A stretch of 64,000 nucleotides of DNA from Sipunculus nudus (GCA_026874595.1 CM049311.1:75714453-75778452), one strand, 5' to 3'. Positions 11,126 through 22,970 are shown, counted from the stretch's first letter. Numbers and translations are program-made. The notes: generated by a model from the sequence alone, not told the origin.

Positions 11126-11718
11126 CAATATTAAGAAATCAAGCTAACTATATATAGTACAATTGATAATCAAATAATTTGATCATCTGATATGGTTTTT
11201 TAGGATGTAATTTTTACGTCACAACTCGATATAAATGTCTCTGATGATCCAGGTCCATTTAACTGCAACTGCTTTATAATTGGGTCCAATGGGTGTTATT
11301 TTATGCTGACCCAACAATCCTTAATTACAAGCTTGTGCAATACTACAGTTCCTTTGAATATACCCTAATGCCATTCAAAGTTTAAGTTTATGTTTTCGTA
11401 AGAAATCTTGCTGTCTAACAAGGATACTGGTATAACAGCGCTTTCCGAAATAGCGTTATCCCTGTTTAACCGTTAAATATATTGTCTGTCCGACTGTCTC
11501 TATCTCTTTGTCCCTCTTTGTCTCTCTCTGTCTCTCTCTAAAAACAGTTTATTTAAATCCCATACTGATACCTAATAAAGAACTAAATATCGATCGAAAG
11601 TTTCATTTTTTTTATTATTTATGAATGCTTATTAAAAGCTTCATTGGACAAAACTTTATTAATTGTACGTTTGTATGCACATCTTATAATTTGTCCGTAC
11701 ATATATCATTCACAAGTC

Positions 11719-11789
<71 letters not shown>
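11719..11789. repeat. TA microsatellite
   Basis: About 70 bp of TA dinucleotides with one early ATAA interruption. It adjoins the ribozyme-bearing element on its right. Confidence 0.9.
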
Positions 11790-11792
<3 letters not shown>

Positions 11793-12000
11793 GGTGGTTT
11801 TACCCTCCGATGTAAAGTGCTCTATGGCCTACAGACTAGGCCAGAGCGGTTATAACACTGAAGAAAAAGAACACTGTTAATTCACAACAGTCTGTTTCAC
11901 GGGATGCGACCCGATCATCAGGTGAATGTGGTTAGAATGAAGCTTACGCACATGCACATGCATTGAATCTAAGCCTGTCATGAATATACGAACACAAAGT
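11790..12000 (-). mobile_element. Likely Penelope-like or retrozyme remnant around the hammerhead
   Basis: This is the unique sequence flanking the hammerhead motif. It is bounded at the left by the TA tract and fades into ordinary DNA at the right. No reverse transcriptase or GIY-YIG frame is visible, so only a terminal repeat-like fragment is present. The element class is inferred from the ribozyme: hammerheads of this minimal type I form are characteristic of Penelope-like retroelements and small non-autonomous retrozymes in animals. Confidence 0.4.
11880..11927 (-). ncRNA. Type I hammerhead ribozyme motif
   Basis: Read on the minus strand from 11927. Stem I 5' arm is ATTCAC (11927-11922). 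The core CTGATGA follows (11921-11915). Stem II is CGGG/CCCG around a six-base loop (11913-11900), with a U-U mismatch at its base (11914, 11899). Next is GAA (11898-11896). Stem III is ACA/TGT with a GAC loop (11895-11887), and the H17 base is U (11886). The stem I 3' arm GTGAAT (11885-11880) pairs perfectly with the 5' arm. All invariant core bases and the A15.1-U16.1 pair are present. Cleavage is predicted between 11886 and 11885. The very short stem III is the form known from Penelope-like elements and metazoan retrozymes. The only deviation is the missing 10.1-11.1 G-C pair. Confidence 0.75.
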
Positions 12001-12189
12001 AACTAACAGCATCAAAATGGACCCTTGTGCAGCCACCAATCGTCCGATGGTAAGTCGACCTAAGATGCGGGTGGATTGAAGTTTTCAATATGAATACCGA
12101 TGCAGATGTTAGACAGACTATTTACTGGATTCAACATTTTTAGTACTATTGTACAGCAGACTTCATGGTAACATAGAAAGTAAATAAAA

Positions 12190-12300
12190 TAATCGATAAA
12201 AGATCGATCATCGGTCGTTTTTATTCTTCAATCATCGATTATGATTTTAACACCAATTCCAACCACTTATATATATATACATATATATGTGTGTGTGTGT
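12190..12300. repeat. ATCGAT-rich palindromic segment and TA/TG tract
   Basis: Words AATCGATAAAAGATCGATCA and 'CAATCATCGATTATGATTTT' resemble the dispersed repeat at 16380-16640. A short TA then TG dinucleotide tract follows at 12268-12305. Confidence 0.4.
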
Positions 12301-12934
12301 GTGAGTGTTATATATCTCGCTTTTTTGTCACCGCAGATTGGATACGTTTGTTAATCATATATGCTATCACCACAATGTTTCGAATACAATTGTATTAAGA
12401 CAAATGATTGAGCCATTGATTTACCCTGGCAGCCTGCAGCGTGTTCCCCGTTATCCACGTAGACTCGTATATGTGAGCTATTTCCAAGGCTGGCGCCCGT
12501 ACATTGAATTAGGTCTCGCCTGGCGCCAGCATTATGTAAGCAAATTTATCAGCAGTCAAATACTCCGAATTTATGATATTTTAGCTATATGCAGTCTATC
12601 GGTATGATGCAACCTGTCAAAAATAAAATGAATAATGGCACTCTTCCCGCATATATTCAGATCTCCAAACAAGAGTTAAACGATAAGAATTGCAAAGTTT
12701 GTTTACGATCAAAATTTCACCGGGATGGTCACAACAAACAATGGTCCAATCCTTTCCTTATAAAAGATACATTTGTATGTGGCACCGTTCAATAATGATA
12801 AAAGTGACCTCGTGATTATATCAGAACATCCTCATTTAAATGGTCATTAAAATACGGGATTTTACTTTTTTTGGAAAGAAAATGCACCTAAAAATATCTT
12901 GTTTTTTTTCATTTTAACCTTGTTCCTAAATGTT

Positions 12935-13000
12935 TAAGTCGGAGTTGAACATAAACCCAGTGTATTAACCACTGAGCTTCTTCGTACCCGAAAGGTCGGG
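12935..13000 (-). mobile_element. Degraded tRNA-like SINE head
   Basis: On the minus strand GAAGAAGCTCAGTGGTTAAT provides a good A box, with 'ACACTGGGTTTATGTTCAACTC' at B-box distance. The B box core TTCAACTC has lost the usual GGTTCGA form. No clear body follows. Confidence 0.35.
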
Positions 13001-13614
13001 CAGCTGCTTCTAGAGAAATAATGTATGATTATATCTGTTGCTTCCTCGCAACAGAACACCTCTTTGTATTGCAGCTGCTGATTTTATTTCTTCATTTCTT
13101 TAAACACTGACGTTTAATCCACAGATTTGGCCAGCAGGTGTATCTGGCTTATTGATATCTTTCTGATAATAACAAGTTGGCCAACCTGCTGATGCGTATA
13201 GGGTTTTTTTTTCTTTATTTTTAAGCAACCCGAGCTTTATATTCTATTTTAATTATATGTAATTATATGAGAAATAGGCCTGCAGTTTATGTAATCAAAT
13301 AAAAAATTAGCATGATATCACATAACTTTTAACTAAATAAGCACGAACACTAAGTATAAATACTTTATATACTTTAATCGAATAACATGCATCATTCAAC
13401 GCCATATAATGGCATATATATTTATATATATATATGATTTAGAGTTTTAACTGTTTTCATTTAATTACTTTAAGGAGGAAAGAACTATAAGCTGATTAAG
13501 ACTTTAACTTATCATATAATACATTAATTATGATTGGTATTACGCCTGCTCGAATACAAGTTTTATGTCACATCACGTCGAATGTGTCAGGGTCTATACC
13601 AAGGTTCTATAACA

Positions 13615-13695
13615 TGTTTGTTTTTCCGCGGTGGTGGAAATCGAACGTTAGACCCCGAAGTTCCAAACATTATGGCATACAGCCGTCTAATAAAT
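13615..13695 (-). mobile_element. Degraded tRNA-like SINE head
   Basis: On the minus strand 'TTAGACGGCTGTATGCC' is followed at tRNA-like distance by GGGGTCTAACGTTCGATTTC, which contains a B-box-like GTTCGATTTCC. The A box is weak. It could equally be a chance B box, so confidence is low. Confidence 0.3.
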
Positions 13696-14423
13696 CAATA
13701 CGTTTGATTTAAATCGATGTTCTACAACAACCACGTGTATACATATTTACACAAATAATTACATTTAATTGCTTCTGGTGGGTTGTTTAGAGTTAGAGAA
13801 ATTCTATAAATTTTAACTGTCATAGTGAGACTGACAACCCATAGCGGACCCCATATCACTTTTCTACTAGATTAAGGGAAAAAAAAGACATTTGTGAAAT
13901 ATATCAATTGTTTGTTTTTTTTATCAAAATTCCATATACGATACTGTCCCCAACAGCTAAACATATGAGAGCCGTGTGAATATACCAGGTGTAACCAGCT
14001 ATAAGTAATAGAATTAGACCCTGGACGCTTGTTACGACACCGTTTTGGGGAAAGGAACCACTTACTGGAGTTGGAGAATTACTAATATCGACCAGTAGTT
14101 AGGTCCACGCTCACACAGCCCCGCCATATCGACTAAATTTACCGTTGAAGTGTCGATACATGTTGCCAAATGTGAGTTAAAGACTCATTATTTTTCCTTT
14201 TTTAATATTTTTTTAAGATCTTTACTATTCCTGAATCAGGTTTTTGCGAGTTCTTGTTACCAGCTGTCCACATTCCTTTGCCGTCTGGCGAACAGCTGTC
14301 ATTATGTCAGTATGTCATTAAAGCAGGTGTTCTTGGCTATCTAAACATGTTCTTACCTTGTAGGTAAGGTAAGAAAAAGGCTTTAAGGAGACCGGGTTTT
14401 TAAATGTGATGTTAATGTTATTA

Positions 14424-14763
14424 ATTTCGAATTGGCGCTCCAATTGTTGTATTCCTGCTGCTAGCTGTGTATCTCAATTTCTACCCGGATCATTTTATAT
14501 GTGAATCTATGCTGTGAGTTTTCTGGTATACATAGACAGCTTGCTTTGTAAACACTCTATATTTCTACACTTTCTCAACAATATGATTAGCTAGCTGTGT
14601 ATCTGAATTTCGAATTGGCGCTCCAATAGTTGTATTCCTGCTGCTAGCTGTGTATCTCAATTTCTACCCTGATCATTTTATATGTGAATCTATGCTGTGA
14701 GTTTTCTGGTATACATAGACAGCTTGCTTTGTAAACACTCTATATTTCTACATTTTCTTAACA
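14424..14763 (+). repeat. 183-bp tandem duplication
   Basis: The block starting ATTTCGAATTGGCGCTCCAA at 14424 recurs at 14607 with few differences, for example ATTGTTG/ATAGTTG, CCCGGATC/CCCTGATC and CTTTCTCAAC/TTTTCTTAAC. Each copy also contains CTAGCTGTGTATCT. High identity implies a recent local duplication. Confidence 0.85.
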
Positions 14764-14764
14764 G

Positions 14765-17700
14765 ATGCGGTAGATGTTATTTAGCTTTTGATTATTGTTA
14801 TTCTGTACTTGTAGTCAATTGTATTCTTAAAACATCGATTGGAAGTGTTGAGTAGGCTGCTAATGGAAGCTCACCTAGAAACATTCCTCCCATGTGTTTT
14901 CTGGATGCACGACTCCCCGTAAGCTTGTTTTCATAATCAGTACAGCTGTGTAAATATAAGTGCACTGATTTCAGCCGCTATTATTTTCTATAGGAAACTT
15001 ATCCTACCGATAATATTATTTAAACAAAAAATTCTCGGATTGACGAGCTTATTAGCCTATTCTCGTAATTATTTGCCTCCTCCTGACAAGATATCAACAT
15101 TTTAATCTTGGAAATTGTTCATCTGGATATAGGAAATTCGTGTATTTAGTCAAACTTCAGCGCTAAGGAAACGCAGGCTTTAAAGAACCCCATCAACGTA
15201 TAACACCTAAATGATGACAATAAAACGGGAGAGGTAGAATTAAAGGTGTGCTAAGAATAATTACAGTAAATTAGAAGAATATTTTTTTATATGATGTATG
15301 TCAGACTAGTTTATCCACTGGCAGAAACGTAGATTTCAAGTTTTAATTTTTAAAAAGTATGTATATGAAGTAAGCTTAAATTAGAGAAATTCAATGCTAA
15401 TAGTCTGGTTCACAGTGATGCGCCCATTGAAATATATTAATCTTATCTTAAACTTATATCAGATCCAGAAAGTAAGCTGCAACTGAGGAATGGGGCATAG
15501 GCCTAAGTAACTAGAATAACAACGAAAATGTATATCTTGTAAAATATTTTACTAATTCATTTAAATCAATATCTGAGTCTGTCTTAAACATCTCGAACCC
15601 ACTGATACAGATCAATGTCACTTCTCACATGCTCAAACAACTATTTTCAAAGGCTGCTGAATGATTGTCTGGTGTCACATATGTTCTTAAAATTAACACA
15701 TTAAGAGTGGGGCTGTCAACCCAATACAGATGCCATGTCACTCAGCCCAAAGGTTTCAAAAGAACAGGAATTTTGGCAAAGAAATATGTATCCTGGTTTT
15801 TGACCTATCCATGAGCTCTATGTGACCTTAATCGCATATTCATTCAATTAATAATTATGAGCAGGGCAGTTGCGAGTAACCAATCATGTTTTCCGTTGGC
15901 AAAGTAAACGGTAAATCATCCCATAATGGAACACACTGCATAATTTTGGCGACTCTCCCAAACAGACACGTGTAGTCTGCACAAGTACCTGTGACGGCAT
16001 ATTTTCCGGGATATTTTTTTATACTAAGGAGAAGTATAAAAAGTTCTAGGTGAAAGATTGTAGGTGTCATTCCGCCGGCAACCTAGTGAATAATAATATC
16101 TTACCTGGTACATAATTAGTATGAGACAAATAATTCAAAATGTGGCCAAACATTTCACAATGACTGCAATATATTGATCATTAGAGAACTGAGATATGGC
16201 AATTCCAGCTGATGACTTCAGGCAATACGACGTCATACGTCATCGACTTTTGTGACGTCACTTTTTGTCTTGTAAAGAGCTCTCAGATCGAATGGACGGC
16301 CTTCTGTGTGGGAGCGTGTAAGGGGCTCATTAGCATAATTAGGTTAAAAGGGTGGAGCATAAGACCCCGGTGGTGAGGTCAGTTATCGATTATTCTAAGA
16401 AAAATCAAATATAATATGATATCAAAATCAATATATTCAGCTTTTATGGACAAATACAGGCAACTGATATATATACGTAAACAAAAAAAAAACATACAAA
16501 ATAATCTGAGACTCCATGCAGATATTTTCAGACTTTTTATCAAAATTATTCAGCCAGACAATGAGGTCTCGCTAATTTAATAATCGATTATATACTGGAT
16601 ATCGATGTAACATTTCTTCAATATTGCAGCTCTAATAATGTCGAGAAAACGTTACCAAACTCATGTGGATAATACTCGTCAACATGTTACCCGATAGCCA
16701 CAGCTATCATTCAGCGTTATATTAAGGAGTACTGAATTGCTATTAATATGTTAGCATTTCCACTTGAAGCATTTTTTCTTTGTGTTTATTTCAATGATTA
16801 ACTTATTACATATATTTGAAAATAATTAAATTTCTCTTATTAAGGAACATTTCAAACTTAGTTTAATGAAAGAACCTTCGCAATCACCCTTTGTCCCTCA
16901 CGATCTCAGTATGTCATAGGTTCCCTTATTACATTTCATGATAGTATAATTATATTTATATTTATGCTTTTTTAATATCTTAATATTTGTTGGGACAAAA
17001 AGTACCACATTTTACGTGTATATTGATCTTCTGACTGATATATCTGTGTAAGCACCAGGTAGCGACACTTATGTTGGCCCAGTCTATATGAGTCAAAATT
17101 GTGGGTTTTTTTTCCTTACGATAGTAGTTGATTTCTTTGTTCGCAATATTGTCCGATACTGAATGGTCATATAGCATACAGTAGAATTTCCCCCAATCGC
17201 AGAATGTTTTCATTATTACCCACTATTTTGCACACTCTTTGACAGCTATCAGTGTTCAAACTTAATATGCTCTCATAAACTCTCGTAATCAGTAAATTAG
17301 GTTACTTATGGCCTATATGTATGTTCCATTGCCTTTACCGAGTGCTTCAAATTAAGCTGAGCGTCACGGTCCATATGTCCACTTGTTTAGGATTATTTTA
17401 GATGACTTTTCATTAATGCAATTTTAAAATCATGTTTCCAGCTTTGCATTTAAATGCAAACGCGACATGTCCATATAAATATTCATGACCCATTACATAA
17501 AAGCATCTATCGGCTTCAGCTGGTGGACCGACAAGCAAAAAGCTAGTCAGTAATTAGGTTTATCATTCATGAACAAATGTACAAACCATCTCCATTTTCC
17601 CAAAGAATATACCTGGCGTCACCACACCGATGGACAAGCAGCCGGTACATAAATAATTCTATGTATTTTACAAGTGTCACAATTCAAATATGAATCATAA

Positions 17701-18235
17701 TGATTTTCTATTATATTTCTGTGAAGCAGAGTCAATTTTGTGCCCACACCATTTCAAAAGAACTTTATATATGTGATCGACGTATATTCATGGGCTACAC
17801 CTGTATCATCGTAGAACATGATGAATTCATTTTCATCTGCAATTTACATTAGATAAAAATTTTTAACCTCTGACAGGGCGGTATTTTAGCAAAGGAATCC
17901 CATGTTGCTCTTACATTTTATGTTGTATATTTTCAGAATTGTAACGTAACTGCTGTAATCTTTCTTACTTTTACTTCAAAATACTTACCGTTTCCTGCTT
18001 TTTTTTTGTTTTGTTTTGTCAAGTGCGCTTGAAAAATACCACGAATTCCTGAGTAAGTGTGTTTGTGTTAAACAAATAATTTATTTTGCAGTTTTAATAT
18101 CAATATTATTATAGAGTGTAAAAAGACCTACTCTCTCGGGGTCTTGTATGTAGCCACATGCATTTTGTTCGGCAGGAATTTATTTGCCAAGAAAGAGCAT
18201 GAATAATGTGGTTACATGTGTGGTGACGTTATGTG
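14765..18235. other. AT-rich DNA without supported genes
   Basis: Short frames only. A dispersed ATCGATTA-type repeat lies at 16380-16640 (listed separately). Nothing else can be supported. Confidence 0.45.
16375..16640. repeat. ATCGATTA-type dispersed repeat
   Basis: The arms GTTATCGATTATTCTAAGAA and 'TAATAATCGATTATATACTGG...AATATTGCAGCTCTAATAATG' face each other. The right-end text resembles a widespread invertebrate repeat that reads 'AGGGCTGCAA...ATCGAT' on the other strand. It is non-coding, and the family assignment is from memory. Confidence 0.4.
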
Positions 18236-18244
18236 GCAGTCTTA

Positions 18245-18775
18245 CTTTTAAAATTAATTTTCCTTCTAATTTCCTTCTTTTGTTCTACTTATTTATTTTC
18301 CTTCCTTGTTTTGCCCCTCTTTTTACTGTAATTCTCTTTCTCGTTTGTTCCCTTTTTTTCTATATTTCCCTTCCTCGTTTTTCCCCTCTTTTTCTGTATT
18401 TCCCTTCCTCGTCATGCCCCTCTTTATTCTGTATTTGCCTGCCTCGTTTGTTACTCTTTTCTGTATATATCTTCCTCGTTTTGCTCCCCTTTTTTTCTGT
18501 ATTTCATTTCCTCGTTTGTTCCCTCTTTTTTTTCTGAATTTTCCTTCCTTGTTTGTTCCCTCTTTTTTCTGTATTTCTCTTCCTCCTTTTGTCCCGCTTT
18601 ATTTTGTATTTTTCTTTCTCGTTTTGAACCTCTTTTTCTGTATTTCCATTCCTCGTTTTCTCCAACTTTTCCTGATTTATTTTCCTGGTTTTGTCTCATG
18701 TTTTCTTGATTTGATATTCTCTTTTGTTTGAATCTTTTTTCATTTTCCTTCCTTCGTTTGTCCTGTCTTTTCATA
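18245..18775. repeat. Pyrimidine-rich minisatellite
   Basis: Degenerate units of about 30-34 bp, built on CCTTCCTCGTTTTGCCCCTC then 'TTTTTCTGTATTTC', are repeated about 16 times. The plus strand is almost all T and C. Frames on the plus strand (hydrophobic Phe/Leu/Ser/Pro repeats) and on the minus strand (Lys/Glu/Arg repeats) stay open only because the units are pyrimidine-rich. I do not call a gene here. Confidence 0.8.
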
Positions 18776-18789
18776 TAGGCGTGCTGGAA

Positions 18790-20740
18790 AGCCTGGAACA
18801 TTAACAGGCCATTGCTCAATTTTATGGTTCTGGAACTAACCCCACCTGAGCGTTGTGTCGATCGCACCTTGTACTGTTTTCAGCATTTGGGAATCAATCT
18901 TTAGAGAATCAACTTGGTCAAATGACCAGGCCTGACAGGAGTTTTAAAACGGTAATTGAGGACCTGAAGTAACGAAGAAATATTTTGTTGATGGTTTTAA
19001 AAAAATGGATGGATATATCTATAAAATATTTTAAATAACGGACACTAACTTTAACTTCAAAACATGCCTCAACGGCACTTTTTTTCTGTTTCACAGGACA
19101 CAGACGTAACATATAACATATTATTTCATAACAAATATGAGATCCATCAGGGATATCTCATTTCAGTTATGAACTTAAAGAAATGTGCAGTAGCATATAT
19201 ACTCCATATTGCACAAACGCGAACCATGTTGAAGGTAGATTTTTATAAGGGATGACTTTGCAGCCACCTGAAATCAAATATCTTTGCCAGTGGACAGCAT
19301 ATATTCGTTCACGAAAGCGGTCTCTTTAAAAAACAAAAATGTGACTGGCTTTTTTCATATCCTGAATGCCCGTCCTTTATACATGGTGATACTCCTTCTG
19401 ATACCGAGGTTTTAATGCGGCCTATATTGCAGTGTTATTTTAGGGTAATTTATGCTCTTAAGTACTTGTTGGTGGGGTTAATGGGATAACCTTAATTTCA
19501 TTTGTAAATAATAGGATTTATTTATCGCCCACATGTTTCGTATTGCGATACATTTGAAATATTGCGAAGACAGACCTTTAATCATGTGTCTGTATCAAGT
19601 TTACTGGAACATTTCCTACCAAAGAACCGGAGGCATGTATATCGATACGACAGCCGCCTTCACGTTCAGCCTTTCACTCATTCTAATCCATTAAGATGTC
19701 TAGATTTGTATTAGAACCCCTTATGTACAATTATGTATCAGATTCAGCCACGTTAGAAACAAAATATTTAGATAATATCGATATATGAAAACGAAATCGA
19801 GATACGCAAAATGAGAATGGCCGTATAGCGATACACATATTTATCGATAATATCGCGCACGCCTAGTAAATATACAAATTGGAAACTTGTGTATATAATT
19901 GTTGTAAACTAGTATTGATAAGATCAATGTATCTCCCGTCACGGAAGTCAAATTTACCATGATGGAAACTTGGTTGTGAATTTTAGTGCCGCCATAAGAA
20001 GTGAAAACGGTGAAATTAAGGACCTGGGGCCCACAATAACAGAATGCAGATAAGCTTGATTCTACAAAATCTTTTTTTCTATTCAAGGATGCATTCCTGA
20101 CATACCTACAGCCTACCCCCTTGAATAAGTGTTTTGGATGTCCCTTGGGCATTCACACCGGGCGAGTAGATCTTGTGTGTTTGGCACAGCTAATTTTCCA
20201 GCGGATCGTACTCATTAATATCAAATGATCTATGTCGCTGTAAATTCTCCTCAGCAGAGATTCTGTGCAAGTGACTGAGTAAATATAAACCGACCGTGCT
20301 CATACATAATGTCTGATAGTTGTCGTGTTATTTCAAATATACTGTAAAAAAGTTCAAGGCCTCCACATTAACGACTGGTATATTTTGTTCTATCCTTGAT
20401 AATCTGCGCAGCACTTTATGACTTCGGATATTTATGCTTCTGGACCTACATGGTCGAGATCACTTACCTTATTACTGTTATACTACACAGGTAAATTTTG
20501 GTTTGTTGTTATGGGCGACGAGATAGAATTTGTAGATACAAAGAAATCATCAGGAGTATTCTATTGGGCTTAACAATATAACTGCATGTTCATAGGTAAG
20601 TTAATGTTTCCGAGTTAGTATTAGTTCTTCACTGGCGATGTATGTTTGAATTGTTTACATTCATCTATATATTTTTCCAGGCAGCTTTCTTATCTTCAGA
20701 ATATTAAACAATGTATTTGTTATTATTTTACAACGTTTAG
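18790..20740. other. No supported gene; weak ATCGAT-type repeat at 19500-19860
   Basis: Words such as GCGATACA, ATCGATACGA, AATATCGATATATGAAAACG and TTTATCGATAATATCGCGCA recur across 19530-19860. They suggest a dispersed palindromic repeat. A 103-codon minus frame at 19841-20152 and a 63-codon plus frame at 19064-19255 show no domain. Confidence 0.4.
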
Positions 20741-21020
20741 GAAAATGTAGTAGCAGTAATACTTGTAGTAGTACTAGTAATGTTTAACTGTAGTAGTTGT
20801 AATGTTGAAGTAGCAGTAGTAGCAGTAGTAGTAGCAGTAGTAGAAGTTGAAGTACTAGAAGTAGCAGTTGTGTTGTAGTAGTAGTAGTAGCAGTAGTAGC
20901 AAAAGAAGTAGTACTAGTACAAGTAGTACTAGTAGCAGTAGTATTAGTAGAAGTAGAAGCAGTACTAGCAGAAGTAGTAGAAGTAGTAATAGCAGTAGTA
21001 GTAGAATTAGTAGTAGTAGC
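20740..21020. repeat. AGT trinucleotide array (imperfect)
   Basis: About 280 bp of AGT/AGC/ACT/AGA triplets. It translates to poly-Ser with Arg on the plus strand and to poly-Leu on the minus strand, so frames here are repeat products. Interruptions are dense, indicating an old array. Confidence 0.9.
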
Positions 21021-21029
21021 TTACAATGG

Positions 21030-21505
21030 AACCTTGGAACCACACCTTCGGAAACCAGAAATGAGAGAAATGTTCTATTTTGGTTTTATTCGTAGAATTG
21101 TTACTTAGATCGATATCCATTGAATCTGACGCGCTTTGTTTACATATCTAAAAATTAAACTTTACATTGCAGCGCTGCAATAATTATTTTTGTATGACGA
21201 ATTTACTTTCTTGGTCATCAATGAAAATATACATGATGTACAGCCTGAGAATTATCTGAGAATTTTGCATCAAATGAATGTAACTGTAAGCATATAAGGA
21301 AACAAGGAAACCAAAAATGATGTTAAACTGACTGCCTCACTTGATAAGCACTCAGGGCCAGATATCGGTACTTCATGTTTCATTGGTTAGTATTAAATCG
21401 CCAATTTCAATTCACCATGCTTCATTTCGGCTCAACCTTACCATGTTGATGGACCGCCCTGGAACGGAAGTGTGAGAATCGTCTGCTTCCTTTAATGTAA
21501 CTTGA
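21030..21505. other. No recognisable feature
   Basis: AT-rich sequence with no repeat copy found elsewhere in the window and no supported frame. Confidence 0.5.
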
Positions 21506-21509
21506 AACC

Positions 21510-21794
21510 ATGGCCCACAGGCGCTGGTGTGGAAGATTGATTCGACAGCTTGTTTGTTATACTGCGGACGTACCAGAGTATCGGGAATCCAAGTGGCCTG
21601 ATCAGACTGCATATACAAAAACACTTTCTGACATTTCATCTCGGACTAAGGAATCTGCTGCCAAATTGAGTGACAAGGGCTTTCTTGCTGCTGAACACAT
21701 GGGTTCTAATTTATCACGAGTTTTAACGTCATTAGGTACCCGTCAGAGTAGATTTTTTTATGGAACTCCATGGGGTTTGGAAGAAAGGTTCTAG
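21510..21794 (+). CDS. Candidate small ORF or exon, unrecognised (94 aa)
   Basis: It opens with a good eukaryotic start context (AACCATGG) and runs 94 codons to a TAG. Composition is less AT-biased than neighbouring frames. The C-terminal half, with words such as KESAAKLSDKGFLAAEHMG and a basic/aromatic end, looks protein-like. There is no signal peptide, membrane segment or family motif that I know. An overlapping minus frame of 75 codons (21412-21639) is the probable shadow. The ORF ends just before the dispersed repeat at 21.9 kb, so it could be a piece of that element rather than a host gene. Confidence 0.25.
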   Translation: MAHRRWCGRLIRQLVCYTADVPEYRESKWPDQTAYTKTLSDISSRTKESAAKLSDKGFLAAEHMGSNLSRVLTSLGTRQSRFFYGTPWGLEERF

Positions 21795-21894
21795 GTCCAG
21801 CAGTTACAACTTGTGCACCATCTGATTCACTGGGTGTACAAAAAAATCTTTTTGGCCCGTAGTTCGCAACATATAGGTCATCATGACCTATTTT

Positions 21895-22475
21895 TTTGCC
21901 TAGGAAAAGCCATGAAAACCCGACTCAATAGGCAATGATAATTGGCCTGGTAATCCTACTTTTAATGAGATACAAGCAACATCGAGGAATGCATCGCAGT
22001 GGTCTTCCATCATGTTGCATTCATATTGTGGTAAACAGCCCATAATCTTATGCTATGAATAATGAATAAACACATAAGAATACATGTGAATTCACAACCC
22101 AAACTAAAACCCCGATAAGGAGTCATTTCCTGTATCGCGAACGAATTGACTGTGTCTACCCGTGCGAGTCATTCCTGTAACCATGCGGTCAGAAATTAAT
22201 CATGCGGAGGGGTTTACCAATATACTGAGTTAAAACGGAACTTGCCTCTCTCATGTTTGTTGTTGTTAGGAAGTTCACTAAAATGCTAACGACAAGTGTG
22301 GTTTCTGTTAATTGACAGTGAACCTGTAGGCCATGAGGCGTTGCCAAAAATGACAAAAATATTTGCATCCTAATGGGGCCTTATATTGCTTTCCTAAGAA
22401 TTAGATGTAAAGGCACCCTGACAGCCAGTAATCTAGTCTTAATGTTAGAGGGCCAAAATGGCGCTAGCCTAGGAC
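21895..22475 (+). repeat. Dispersed repeat family, copy A
   Basis: Matches 28480-29070 over about 580 bp. Shared ordered blocks include GACTCA.TAGGCAATGATAAT, AGGAATGCATCGCAGT.., CATCATGTTGCATTCATAT, GAATACATGTGAA.TCACAAC, 'GGGGTTTACCAA.ATACT.AGTT' and TATTTGCATCCT.ATGGG. A shorter match exists at 2440-2640. No coding capacity survives in this copy. Confidence 0.75.
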
Positions 22476-22549
22476 CTACCTTAATGTACAGTTAGGCGAG
22501 TCTAAGTCTAACAGTTACGGTTTGTGCCCTAATTAATGTCCAGGCTGCT

Positions 22550-22970
22550 TCTTTTGAAGGTTTAAAAAAAAATAGTGAAAAATTGCGTAAAAATTTGAAA
22601 AATTCAGTTGACGCCACCAGTCGTCAGGCCATGATGAAACTTTATTATATCAATATGTATGGAAAAATTGATTGCAATCAATGCATTAATATTTCAGATA
22701 TTTTATCTTTTGTAACAATTTTTTTTATTATTCTGGGTGGTACTTACGAGCCCCCTTGCGCAAAAGAAATAGGTCACAGTGACCTAATTTCAGGTTTCAA
22801 AGGATATCTTTTATAGCCCTCCATAGGTATTCAGTTAGAAGTTTCAAGATCCAGCGGTTACGATTTATGCCCTGTCAACGGACAGACGGACGGACGGACG
22901 ACGGACATAAGTGATAGCTAATGCTCAGATGACTTTCAGTCAGCTTAGCTAAAAAGCATGCTATGCCTCC
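22550..22970 (-). repeat. Single 'GTCCGTCC' family element, minus orientation
   Basis: Read on the minus strand it opens with TTTTTAGCTAAGCTGACTGA and continues with a GTCCGTCCGTCC tract. A 'GGGCATAAATCGTAACCGCTGGA' block, a CCTGAAATTAGGTCACTG block and a 'GACTGGTGGCG' block follow in the same order as the array at 62.24-63.9 kb. It represents the head plus one unit. I recognise this as a repeat class widespread in molluscs. Confidence 0.7.

Larger units (their letters stand above)
8905..11700. other. AT-rich DNA without supported genes
   Basis: Contains a dispersed-repeat fragment (9807-10121), a C15 tract at 10402-10416, and a T/C-rich word stretch at 11490-11540. The short inverted resemblance between 10960-11000 and 11070-11120 (TTTAAGCTGTGCTCACTCCT against its complement) may be a hairpin or MITE arm. 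No gene is supported. Confidence 0.45.
12310..14420. other. AT-rich DNA with two weak tRNA-like SINE relics
   Basis: No gene is supported. A 100-codon frame at 12305-12607 follows a T-rich tract and CACCGCAG that could be read as a splice acceptor, but the encoded residues show no domain. Two degraded SINE heads are listed separately. Confidence 0.4.

Noticed and set aside
12305-12607. 100-codon ORF after an acceptor-like CACCGCAG
   Set aside because: No recognisable domain, AT-biased codons and no matching donor; probably chance.
18184-18867. Plus hydrophobic ORFs (117 and 141 codons) and a minus Lys/Glu-rich ORF (138 codons)
   Set aside because: Products of a pyrimidine-rich minisatellite; the same DNA is open on both strands and no domain is present.
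20540-20570. Second hammerhead candidate from ATCATCAG (minus CTGATGAT)
   Set aside because: No GAAA element and no pairing stems at the required spacing. The same applies to CTGATGA words at 9303, 11240, 25321 and 49404.
20855-21095. Poly-Ser and poly-Leu ORFs
   Set aside because: Translations of the AGT trinucleotide array.
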